The position numbers and the translations under genes are program-made. A DNA stretch of 20,992 nt, from NCBI GenBank assembly GCA_030158535.1, contig JAOASV010000020.1:1-20992 (forward strand), read 5' to 3'. This DNA comes from Sediminibacterium sp. (lineage in GTDB: Bacteria; Bacteroidota; Bacteroidia; Chitinophagales; Chitinophagaceae). The notes beneath the pieces were generated by a model, which did not search any database, was not told the origin of the DNA, and saw only the letters and a list, made by a program, of their open reading frames with translations. Shown here piece after piece: positions 7,721 through 13,848 of the stretch (positions are counted from its first letter, which is position 1; every line of letters starts with the position of its first letter).

Positions 7721-7954
7721 ATGGAACCAGGTATACGTAAATATTTAATCCGCATTGTTAATACGATTTCCATGTTTTTATTATGGATGGCTGTTAACTC
7801 ATGCGCGGGCATTATGTATGGTGCTGCTTATTGGGAAAGTAGCTTCACCACTACCAATGTAATTTTTTACACCTGGCTTTTATTAAGTACAGGATTACTA
7901 TTTTGGTATCTCTACAACAAGTGGAAAGATCCTATCGATTACAACGAAGAATAA
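7721..7954 (+). CDS. Small two-helix membrane protein, unknown function
   Basis: This is a 77-residue protein that I do not recognise. Two hydrophobic segments are visible: one from about residue 13 to 35 (ISMFLLWMAVNSCAGIMYGA) and one from about 46 to 63 (VIFYTWLLLSTGLLFWYLY). They are followed by a charged tail NKWKDPIDYNEE. The short basic N-terminus (RKYLIR) suggests both ends face the cytoplasm. The ATG is four bases after the stop of the M23 peptidase gene, so the two are almost certainly co-transcribed and possibly translationally coupled. This suggests, but does not prove, a role in anchoring or modulating the peptidase. Its stop codon abuts the stop of the convergent SPFH gene with no base between them. 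Codon use looks like that of its neighbours. Confidence 0.8.
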   Translation: MEPGIRKYLIRIVNTISMFLLWMAVNSCAGIMYGAAYWESSFTTTNVIFYTWLLLSTGLLFWYLYNKWKDPIDYNEE

Positions 7955-8863
7955 TTATTTATCCTTGCTATCTAAAATAACGGGTGTATTTCCTTTGCCC
8001 ATGACAATTACTTTTGAATTAGGAGAAGTGATAAGTCCTTTCATCATTTGTATTTGCTCGTACTGTAATTGTTTATCGTTTAGTCCAGTGCTAATAATAC
8101 GCTGGTAGTCTGCAATACCTTGCGCTTCTACGCGCTTACGCTCAGCTTCTTGCTTTTCTTTTTGCAGTACAAATTCCATTTTTTGAGCGTCTTGTTCTGC
8201 TTTAATTTTTTCTTCAATAGAAGTTTTAACGTTGTTAGGAAGTGTGATATTTCTAAGCAGTAACTGCTCTAATATCAAGCCTCTTTTTTTAAAATCCGCT
8301 TCGATACTGCTGAATATTCTATTCTGAAATTGATCTCTCTTGGTAGAGTATAAGTCAATGGCAGTAAAGTACACAGCGTTATCTCTAATTTTTGTTCTTG
8401 TTAGCGGTCTTACAATTTTGTCTTTGTAATCGAGGCCTGTTTCTTTAATTAATCTTGGCGCTTCAGTGCCTACAACGCGGTATAAAACCGTTAAGTCAAT
8501 AGTCACTTCTAAACCGTCTGCAGTGAGTACACGAATGGCATCGTCCCCTTCTTTTTCACCTTCGTTATGAACACCGCTCATGGTGTAGTTGAGTGTTTTA
8601 ATATCTACATTGTAAACATCTACCAACGGGTTAACAAAACTTAATCCACTCGTAAGTACTTCATTAGATATTTTACCAAATAAACTTGTGACCCCAATTT
8701 GCCCAGCATCAATTTGTTTAACACAAGCATTGAATGCGCCAATAATAATAAGGACAACACCAAAAGCTCTAATACCTTTACCTAGTTTATTGAATTCTTC
8801 TTTTTGTTTTAGGATTAGCATGCCTGCTACAAGGATGATAATACCAATAATAATAATTGCCAT
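7955..8863 (-). CDS. Prohibitin-family SPFH-domain membrane protein
   Basis: This is a 302-residue protein with two N-terminal hydrophobic segments (residues ~1-18 and ~34-48), then an SPFH/Band 7 domain from about 50 to 225. Recognisable features are IDAGQIGVTSLFGK, SGLSFVNPLVDVYNVDIKT, LTADGLEVTIDLTVLYRV, the IVRPLTRTKIRDNA stretch and ILEQLLLRNITLP. After it comes the charged helix expected of prohibitins and HflC/HflK (EKIKAEQDAQKMEFVLQKEK), then a short tail. Such proteins form ring-shaped membrane assemblies that organise membrane domains or restrain membrane proteases such as FtsH. Which of these applies here is unknown. It begins 22 bases after the stop of the DUF4440-type gene on the same strand. 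No terminator is visible where it meets the convergent 77-residue protein. Confidence 0.92.
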   Translation of the reverse strand: MAIIIIGIIILVAGMLILKQKEEFNKLGKGIRAFGVVLIIIGAFNACVKQIDAGQIGVTSLFGKISNEVLTSGLSFVNPLVDVYNVDIKTLNYTMSGVHNEGEKEGDDAIRVLTADGLEVTIDLTVLYRVVGTEAPRLIKETGLDYKDKIVRPLTRTKIRDNAVYFTAIDLYSTKRDQFQNRIFSSIEADFKKRGLILEQLLLRNITLPNNVKTSIEEKIKAEQDAQKMEFVLQKEKQEAERKRVEAQGIADYQRIISTGLNDKQLQYEQIQMMKGLITSPNSKVIVMGKGNTPVILDSKDK

Positions 8864-8885
8864 GTTGTAATTTTTAATTTTTTAT

Positions 8886-9335
8886 TTAACTGCTATGGTC
8901 TTGTATCACAAACCATTTGCCTTTTATTTTTTCAAATAATAATGTAAAATAGCCACTTACATCGCCTTTGCTTCTTTTCAATTCCCATTTTCCTAAAACA
9001 CGGTAATGCTTTTTTTCGATGGGCGATAAAGAAAGCAAAGTAAAAGTAAGCTTGCCCATTGCTGCCGTATCAGGGTAGCCTTTTTTATAATTGTTGAGTG
9101 TATTATTAAACCCATACGTAGGGCCCGATTTGCCAACAAAGAGTAAGGAATCCGAAGGGATGTAACCCTCCATAAAGTTTACTAAATCGCCGTTATTCCA
9201 AGCCTTGGTTTGCGCTGCAAGTAAAGCTCTGATGGCAGTTTCATCTGATAGATTTGCGGGTGTCTTAGTTTGTCCAAATGTTTGACTTGAAAAAAGAAAG
9301 GCAAGTAAAAACAGGGAAAAAAAGCGGGAAAGCAT
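8886..9335 (-). CDS. Secreted NTF2-like (DUF4440/SnoaL-type) protein
   Basis: This is a 149-residue protein with a signal peptide (MLSRFFSLFLLAFLFSSQTFG, likely cut before QTK). The mature part is one NTF2-like cone fold: an N-terminal helix (DETAIRALLAAQTKAWNNGDLVNFMEGY), the PTYGFNNTLNNYKKGYPD segment, and a beta-sheet ending GKWFVIQDHSS. That terminal W-x-x-x-x-DH-S pattern is common in DUF4440 proteins. These are usually small-ligand-binding domains or of unknown function; no catalytic residues can be assigned. It is the first gene of a two-gene unit with the SPFH protein 22 bases downstream, and it diverges from the DNA glycosylase gene over a 76-base gap. Confidence 0.85.
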   Translation of the reverse strand: MLSRFFSLFLLAFLFSSQTFGQTKTPANLSDETAIRALLAAQTKAWNNGDLVNFMEGYIPSDSLLFVGKSGPTYGFNNTLNNYKKGYPDTAAMGKLTFTLLSLSPIEKKHYRVLGKWELKRSKGDVSGYFTLLFEKIKGKWFVIQDHSS

Positions 9336-9411
9336 GGTGCTTTAAATTTTACACTAAGCTACTACTTCTTATTGGTTTTGTAAGATAATTTAGGGGTTGT
9401 AACTTGCTCCT

Positions 9412-10008
9412 ATGAGCTATAAAAAACACTTAAGCAAAGACAAGGTTTTAGCAAGCATTCTCAAAAAGGATAGCCATGCGCTTTCATTACAAAAAAACAT
9501 CCCTTTGAGGCTTATGGCAAGTATTATTAGCCAGCAATTGAGTACTAAAGTTGCAGCCATTATATTTGACCGTTTTGTAGCCTTATATCCGGCTAAAAAG
9601 CCAACGGTTCAAAAAGTATTGGATACGCCCGAAGAGACCTTAAGAGGCATTGGTATCAGTTATGCGAAAATCAATTACATATACGCAGTGGCAAACTTTT
9701 GCCTTGAACATAAAATCACGGATAAAAAAATACAAGAACTTTCCAATGAAGCCATAGTTGAACTCCTTACTCAAATAAAAGGCGTTGGCAAATGGACGGT
9801 AGAAATGCTTCTAATGTTTTCACTTGGCAGGGAAGATGTTTTTGCAGTTGACGATTTGGGTATTCAACAGGCCATGACAAAGCTGTATCATTTAGACCCT
9901 ACCAACAAAAAGCAGCTCAAAATAGACATGCTAGAAAGGTCCAAAGCCTGGAGTCCTTACAGGACCTATGCATGCCTTCACCTATGGCGCTGGAAAGACG
10001 ATAAATAA
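9412..10008 (+). CDS. Compact AlkA-like DNA-3-methyladenine glycosylase (HhH-GPD)
   Basis: This is a base-excision repair glycosylase of the HhH-GPD superfamily that would excise alkylated purines. It has 198 residues, shorter than E. coli AlkA (282), because the N-terminal TBP-like domain is missing. The helix-hairpin-helix is at about 118-140, with the glycine turn KGVGKWTVE (Gly124-Val-Gly126). The catalytic aspartate is in VFAVDDLGI, and Asp148 is the residue that aligns with AlkA Asp238. The N-terminal helices include ASIISQQLSTKVA, matching the IxxQQxs motif of the family. The terminal SPYRTYACLHLWRW is also typical of this subgroup. The ATG at 9412 is the natural start. The sigma-factor gene begins 53 bases downstream; whether the two are co-transcribed is not clear. 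Confidence 0.93.
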   Translation: MSYKKHLSKDKVLASILKKDSHALSLQKNIPLRLMASIISQQLSTKVAAIIFDRFVALYPAKKPTVQKVLDTPEETLRGIGISYAKINYIYAVANFCLEHKITDKKIQELSNEAIVELLTQIKGVGKWTVEMLLMFSLGREDVFAVDDLGIQQAMTKLYHLDPTNKKQLKIDMLERSKAWSPYRTYACLHLWRWKDDK

Positions 10009-10061
10009 AGGGGCATTAAACTTTTGTCCAATACAGCAGTCCAAGTATTTACCTTTATACT

Positions 10062-10613
10062 ATGGCATTGCACCTAGATGACACAAGTTTGCTCGCTCAG
10101 TTTCAAAACCCTTCTACCAAAGAAAAGGGCTACACCGGTATTGTAAAAAAATACCAAGAGAAGCTGTATTGGCATATCAGACGCATGTTGGTTGATCATG
10201 AAGACACCAACGACGTCTTGCAAGGGGTACTTATTAAAATCTGGAAGGGGCTAGAAAACTTTAGAGAGGATAGCAAACTCTTTACTTGGATGTACCGCAT
10301 TGCTACCAACGAAACCCTCACTTTTATTGAAAAGCAAAAAAAGAGAGCTACGGTTTCATTAGATCAGGGCACGGACGGATTTCAGGATAAAATAAAAGCA
10401 GATACAAACTTTAATGAAAATCAACTCATTTGGAAATTGCAGTTAGCGATTAAAAGCCTTCCAGAAAAACAACAACTGGTATTTAATTTAAGATACTATG
10501 ATGAAATGCCATACCATCAAATGAGTGAATTATTAGAAACATCAGAAGGTGCTTTAAAAGCGAGTTATCATATTGCGGCCCAAAAAATTGAAGAATTTAT
10601 TAAAAACAATTAA
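10062..10613 (+). CDS. ECF-type RNA polymerase sigma factor
   Basis: This is a 183-residue sigma-70 family protein with only regions 2 and 4. Region 2 spans ~25-100: GIVKKYQEKLYWHIRRM, then DHEDTNDVLQGVLIKIWKGL, and the -10-binding helix with KLFTWMYRIATNETL. Region 4 spans ~125-180: AIKSLPEKQQLVFNLRYYDEMPYHQMSELL, then the recognition helix TSEGALKASYHIAAQKI. It directs RNA polymerase to an alternative promoter set. It is followed by a single-pass membrane protein and a Spy-like periplasmic protein on the same strand, which suggests that envelope stress controls it. A TTTG ... TACCTTTA pair precedes the gene (10023-10057) but sits too close to the ATG for a normal leader, so I do not call it a promoter. 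Confidence 0.95.
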   Translation: MALHLDDTSLLAQFQNPSTKEKGYTGIVKKYQEKLYWHIRRMLVDHEDTNDVLQGVLIKIWKGLENFREDSKLFTWMYRIATNETLTFIEKQKKRATVSLDQGTDGFQDKIKADTNFNENQLIWKLQLAIKSLPEKQQLVFNLRYYDEMPYHQMSELLETSEGALKASYHIAAQKIEEFIKNN

Positions 10614-10634
10614 ACCCTTTTGCAAAGAAAGGGT
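10614..10634 (+). promoter_or_regulatory. Hairpin between sigma factor and candidate anti-sigma gene
   Basis: ACCCTTT (10614-10620) and AAAGGGT (10628-10634) are perfect 7-base arms around a 7-base loop. They start at the last base region of the sigma stop codon and end 13 bases before the ATG of the next gene. There is no U-tract after it, so it is not a standard terminator. It could lower translation of the membrane protein, act as an RNA-processing site, or be chance. Confidence 0.4.
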
Positions 10635-10647
10635 CTATTATTTACCG

Positions 10648-11187
10648 ATGCGCAAAAACACTGACATACAAAACGAATTAGAAACCATAAGTCCATTTTG
10701 GCAAACATTAGATGCTAACATGCCTTATCAAGTTCCTGCTCAATATTTTGAGGAGCTGCATGGTATTGTTAGAGCAGCTATAGAAAAAGAAGCGGTATAC
10801 ACGGAGTTAGAAAGCGTTGCGCCCCTATTAAATACCATTCCTAAAACAAATGTGTATCAAAAGCCTGCGGCAAAACAAAAAACACCAATATATCATTTTG
10901 CAAAATGGGCTGTAGCAGCTGTGTTTATAGGTGTTGTATCGGTTGGCGCATTTATGTTTAATAACAAGCCTCAAAACTTCGATTACACTGCATATATCAA
11001 TGTAGATCAAACAAAATTGTTACAAACGATTAGTGACTCTACACTTTTATCTTATATGGACGTGCATGAAAATTTAATTTCGACACCAGACATTTCTGTT
11101 CCGGAATATAATGTAGCTTCTAGTGCCTCATTAATTGAACAAAGTTCTGATGAGGAACTTTTAGAATATATCGAGTCAAGCAATTAA
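10648..11187 (+). CDS. Single-pass membrane protein, candidate anti-sigma factor
   Basis: This is a 179-residue protein of no family I can name with certainty. The N-terminal ~87 residues are cytoplasmic by prediction. A single transmembrane helix follows at about 88-108 (FAKWAVAAVFIGVVSVGAF), then a ~70-residue periplasmic tail rich in Ser, Asp and Glu (QSSDEELLEYIESSN end). This topology matches anti-sigma factors, which hold an ECF sigma factor through the cytoplasmic part. The cytoplasmic part contains an ungapped internal repeat: residues 10-33 and 53-76 share 9 of 24 positions (ELE..., P, T, YQ-P-A). No zinc-binding ZAS motif (HxxxCxxC) is present. I use the ATG at 10648, because a longer frame starting inside the sigma gene would be a 41-base overlap with no support. 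The sigma and Spy-like genes flank it at 34 and 22 bases. Confidence 0.82.
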   Translation: MRKNTDIQNELETISPFWQTLDANMPYQVPAQYFEELHGIVRAAIEKEAVYTELESVAPLLNTIPKTNVYQKPAAKQKTPIYHFAKWAVAAVFIGVVSVGAFMFNNKPQNFDYTAYINVDQTKLLQTISDSTLLSYMDVHENLISTPDISVPEYNVASSASLIEQSSDEELLEYIESSN

Positions 11188-11209
11188 TTAAAAAATTAAA
11201 ATAACAATT

Positions 11210-11725
11210 ATGAAAAAAATCATTTTATCATTCCTGCTTTCTTTTCTTTTTGTGGGTATCACTATGGCACAGCCACCAGAAAGACCGGCGGGACCCCGCG
11301 GTAAAGGACCAAAGCCGAGCAAAGAAAATGTAGAGGCTTTAAAAGTAGCTTTTATTACCAGACATTTAAATTTGACAAGCGAAGAAGCGCAAAAATTTTG
11401 GCCTGCGTATAACGCTTACTTTGAAGATTTAAAAAAAGTACGCAAAGACAATAAAGAAGATGTATTGGCTTTTGAAGAAGCAGCATTAAACATAAAAAAG
11501 AAATACAAAAACGATTTTAAGAAAGCGCTTGGTTCTGATGAGCGTGTCAATAAGGCCTTAACTGCAGATCGTGCATTTATGGGTATGATAAGAGAGGAGC
11601 TACAAAACAGAAGAGAGGGTCAAGGCCCAAGGGATGGTAAAGAAGGCATGAAAAAGGGTAGTAAAAATAGAAGAGGAGTAACCCCTCCGCCTCCACCGCC
11701 TCCAGGTCAAGAACCAACCATTTAA
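11210..11725 (+). CDS. Spy/CpxP-like periplasmic protein
   Basis: This is a 171-residue protein with a signal peptide (MKKIILSFLLSFLFVGITMA, cut before QPP). The mature N-terminus is basic and rich in Pro/Gly. The core is helical, with the LTxxQ-like repeat HLNLTSEEAQKFWPAYNAYFEDLKK typical of the Spy/CpxP/ZraP/CnrX superfamily (E-A-Q-K-F-W-P). A second helix region (~85-140) leads to a basic, low-complexity tail with seven prolines in a row. Relatives act as periplasmic chaperones or as stress or metal sensors that feed into two-component or ECF sigma systems. Being the third gene after a sigma factor and a membrane protein suggests either a sensor or an effector of that circuit. Its stop overlaps the stop of the convergent MBL gene (shared TTAA at 11722-11725), and a terminator hairpin follows at 11760. 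Confidence 0.85.
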   Translation: MKKIILSFLLSFLFVGITMAQPPERPAGPRGKGPKPSKENVEALKVAFITRHLNLTSEEAQKFWPAYNAYFEDLKKVRKDNKEDVLAFEEAALNIKKKYKNDFKKALGSDERVNKALTADRAFMGMIREELQNRREGQGPRDGKEGMKKGSKNRRGVTPPPPPPPGQEPTI

Positions 11726-12471
11726 CGAGCAGCCCAAATGGGCGCAGTAATATCATGATAAAACAAGAAGGTCCAACCTTCTTGTTTTGCTTTTTCTAGC
11801 CAAGACTGTCTTAGCTCCATACATTTTTTACCATCAAAATCGTATTTCGCCACAAACTTGCTTTTCATTTGTTGCAGTTGCGGCGCATCGTCTCCACCAA
11901 AAAATACGGTTTCGTTATTTTCGGTAATCCAAAATACCTGATGAAATTTAGAGTGGGCTCCGGTTACTTGGAATTTGATACCGCCCTCAATTTCTCCTTC
12001 GTCACTGTCAAGCCATACGACTTTACTAAATTCTTGAAGCGGTAAAATATCTTCTGGAATATAAGAGGCAGATCCTACGCCAGTTGCATAGTCAAATTCT
12101 CTTTTTTGAATATAGTAGGTAGCGTAGGGGAAACTAATATACCTAGCTGTATGGTCTATATTACTAAATGTGGTACCACCTGCGTGGTCTTTGTGTAAAT
12201 GACTCATGAGTACTTTAGTAATAGAAGCGGGCTTGATACCTGCTTTTTCTAGGTTTTCATGAATTTGTAAGGATCCATCAGTACCCGTATATCCAAGCCC
12301 TGTGTCAATTAAAATAACATCCTTACTCGTAATTACAACAAAGGGTTGAATTTCTACTAAAATACTTCCGATTGGTCTACTTTGAAGGGCTTCGGTGTTT
12401 GTATCAAAGGGTACAAATACTTTGGATTGATCAATGGTAAAACTGCCTTCGGATAATGGTATGATTTGCAT
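11722..12471 (-). CDS. Metallo-beta-lactamase-fold hydrolase
   Basis: This is a 249-residue cytoplasmic protein with the MBL-fold zinc motif HxHxDH at His91-His93-Asp95-His96 (SHLHKDHAGG). It also has a distal HSKFHQVFW histidine segment, FFGGDDAPQ as the bridging Asp region, and a late histidine in FYHDITAPIW. The N-terminal VVITSKDVILIDTGLGY strand pair is standard. Substrate specificity cannot be assigned; glyoxalase II-like, lactonase-like and other hydrolases share these features. I start at the ATG at 12471 (MQIIPLSEG). A longer frame to 12519 would overlap the end of rodA and adds residues not expected in the family. It lies 16 bases after rodA and is probably the last gene of the mre operon. 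Its 3' end overlaps the convergent Spy-like gene by four bases and carries the hairpin 11760-11788 within codons for KQEGWTFL. Confidence 0.9.
   Translation of the reverse strand: MQIIPLSEGSFTIDQSKVFVPFDTNTEALQSRPIGSILVEIQPFVVITSKDVILIDTGLGYTGTDGSLQIHENLEKAGIKPASITKVLMSHLHKDHAGGTTFSNIDHTARYISFPYATYYIQKREFDYATGVGSASYIPEDILPLQEFSKVVWLDSDEGEIEGGIKFQVTGAHSKFHQVFWITENNETVFFGGDDAPQLQQMKSKFVAKYDFDGKKCMELRQSWLEKAKQEGWTFLFYHDITAPIWAAR
11760..11796 (+). terminator. Intrinsic terminator for the Spy-like gene, inside the MBL hydrolase CDS
   Basis: AAAACAAGAAGGT (11760-11772) and ACCTTCTTGTTTT (11776-11788) are perfect 13-base arms around the 3-base loop CCA. On the plus strand they are followed by GCTTTTTC, which together with the TTTT of the stem makes a U-rich tract. 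It starts 35 bases after the stop of the Spy-like gene, so it is well placed to end the sigma-triad transcript. The whole element is inside the coding sequence of the convergent MBL gene. On the minus strand it lies before the MBL stop and lacks a good U-tract, so it is probably directional. Confidence 0.8.
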
Positions 12472-12487
12472 GAAATATAAAGTTGAA

Positions 12488-13837
12488 CTAACGCAGCACC
12501 ATTTGTCTATCGGCGTCAAGTCTGAGCATGATAAAAATTAAAACGGTAAATGTAAGTAATGAAGATCCTCCGTAACTAATGAGTGGAAGAGTGATACCAA
12601 CAATTGGGAAAAGACCAATTGTCATACTTACGTTTACGGCGATATGAAAAAACAAAATACTGGCAACACAGTAAGCGTATACCCTACTAAAAGTGCTTCG
12701 TTGTCTTTCTGCGATTCTGACAATTCGAAATAAGAAATATAAGTAGAGTCCTAAAAAAACGGCACAACCTACAAAACCAAAGGCTTCTCCAAGCGAGGTG
12801 AATATAAAATCCGTGTCTTGTTCCGGCACATACTTACCTCTGGTTTGTGTACCTTTTAAAAAGCCTCTTCCAAAAAAGCCACCTGATCCAATTGCAATTT
12901 TACTTTGTCTTACATTGTAATCATCAGGTTTTCTAGCTGCCTTTCCTGTAACTTTTTCGTTGGACTTTTTATTTAAACTACAATCATAATCCTTACCCAC
13001 CATGCTATAAATTCTGGTACTTTGGTAACACTCTAATACGTTGTTGAAAATATAGGGTACCACATAACGCTGCACGCCCACACATAAAATCCAAATGGAT
13101 AAAATAGCAGTAATGGTAATGAGTCTTTGTTTTTTTCTAACTTGTCTGTAGGCTAAAAATATAATAAGGCCTGCTAAAATGGTAAGGGTAATAGAGAGTG
13201 CGTCTCTTTCTACAATGAGTGTTGCGAGTGCTAGTATGCCAAAGCAAGATCCAATAATTAAAAACTGTGCAGGCAACCCTTCACGGAACATTGCAATTAA
13301 TAAACTAAGGTACACAAGTGCGAGCCCCAGCTCGTGTTGTAAAATGGAGAGCGCAGCTGGCGTAAGCGCAATCACGCCTGCAATTAATTGTGATTTCAAA
13401 TTCGAAAAATCAACTTCCTGACGGGATATGAATTTTGCGATGGCAAGGGATGTAAATATTTTACAAAGTTCGGCAGGTTGCAAATTAAAACCACCAACAA
13501 GTGGAATCCAAGATCTAGACCCATTGATATTTTTTCCGAGCACAAATGTGGCAAGCATGAGTAAGATGCCAAGTAAATAGGAAAGATTTGCAAAAGCAGT
13601 AAATATTTTACTATCCGTAAGTAAAATAAAGGTCGCAACCAGTGCACAAACGCCACCAAATATAAGTTGCTTGCTATAGTTGGCTTTACCCCCTAAAAAA
13701 GTGGAAAGCCAATTAGAACCCGCTTTATATTCAACCATAAAAATACACAATACACCAATGGATACTAAAATGCCATAAAGCCAAATGACCGTGTAATCAA
13801 TGCCTTCTGTAGCTATATTGTTGTTTCTTCTGTTCAT
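12488..13837 (-). CDS. rodA: RodA, SEDS peptidoglycan glycosyltransferase
   Basis: RodA polymerises glycan strands from lipid II at the elongasome, paired with PBP2. This 449-residue protein has about ten transmembrane segments. Diagnostic motifs are LVGGFNLQPAELCKI near the third segment, QSKIAIGSGGFFGRGFLKGTQ, VPEQDTDFIFTSLGE (carrying the catalytic aspartate of TDFIF) and the signature ISYGGSS close to the C-terminus. The large periplasmic loop before QSKIAIG is longer and more polar than in E. coli RodA. It has two cysteines (LECYQ and DYDCS) and a Lys/Asn-rich insert. The usual PHQ is replaced by CYQ. It starts 11 bases after the mrdA stop and is followed by the MBL gene 16 bases on. The start ATG at 13837 is clear. 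Confidence 0.96.
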   Translation of the reverse strand: MNRRNNNIATEGIDYTVIWLYGILVSIGVLCIFMVEYKAGSNWLSTFLGGKANYSKQLIFGGVCALVATFILLTDSKIFTAFANLSYLLGILLMLATFVLGKNINGSRSWIPLVGGFNLQPAELCKIFTSLAIAKFISRQEVDFSNLKSQLIAGVIALTPAALSILQHELGLALVYLSLLIAMFREGLPAQFLIIGSCFGILALATLIVERDALSITLTILAGLIIFLAYRQVRKKQRLITITAILSIWILCVGVQRYVVPYIFNNVLECYQSTRIYSMVGKDYDCSLNKKSNEKVTGKAARKPDDYNVRQSKIAIGSGGFFGRGFLKGTQTRGKYVPEQDTDFIFTSLGEAFGFVGCAVFLGLYLYFLFRIVRIAERQRSTFSRVYAYCVASILFFHIAVNVSMTIGLFPIVGITLPLISYGGSSLLTFTVLIFIMLRLDADRQMVLR

Positions 13838-13848
13838 TTTGTACTTGG

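Noticed and set aside
10573..10647. Longer version of the candidate anti-sigma protein starting inside the sigma gene
   Set aside because: The N-terminal extension is read from sigma coding and hairpin sequence; the ATG at 10648 gives a sensible protein.
11685..11708. CCTCCGCC-type repeat as a microsatellite
   Set aside because: It encodes the proline tail of the Spy-like protein; length variation is possible but nothing beyond the coding reading is needed.
12472..12519. Longer MBL hydrolase start overlapping rodA
   Set aside because: Sixteen extra residues with no family support; the ATG at 12471 removes the overlap.
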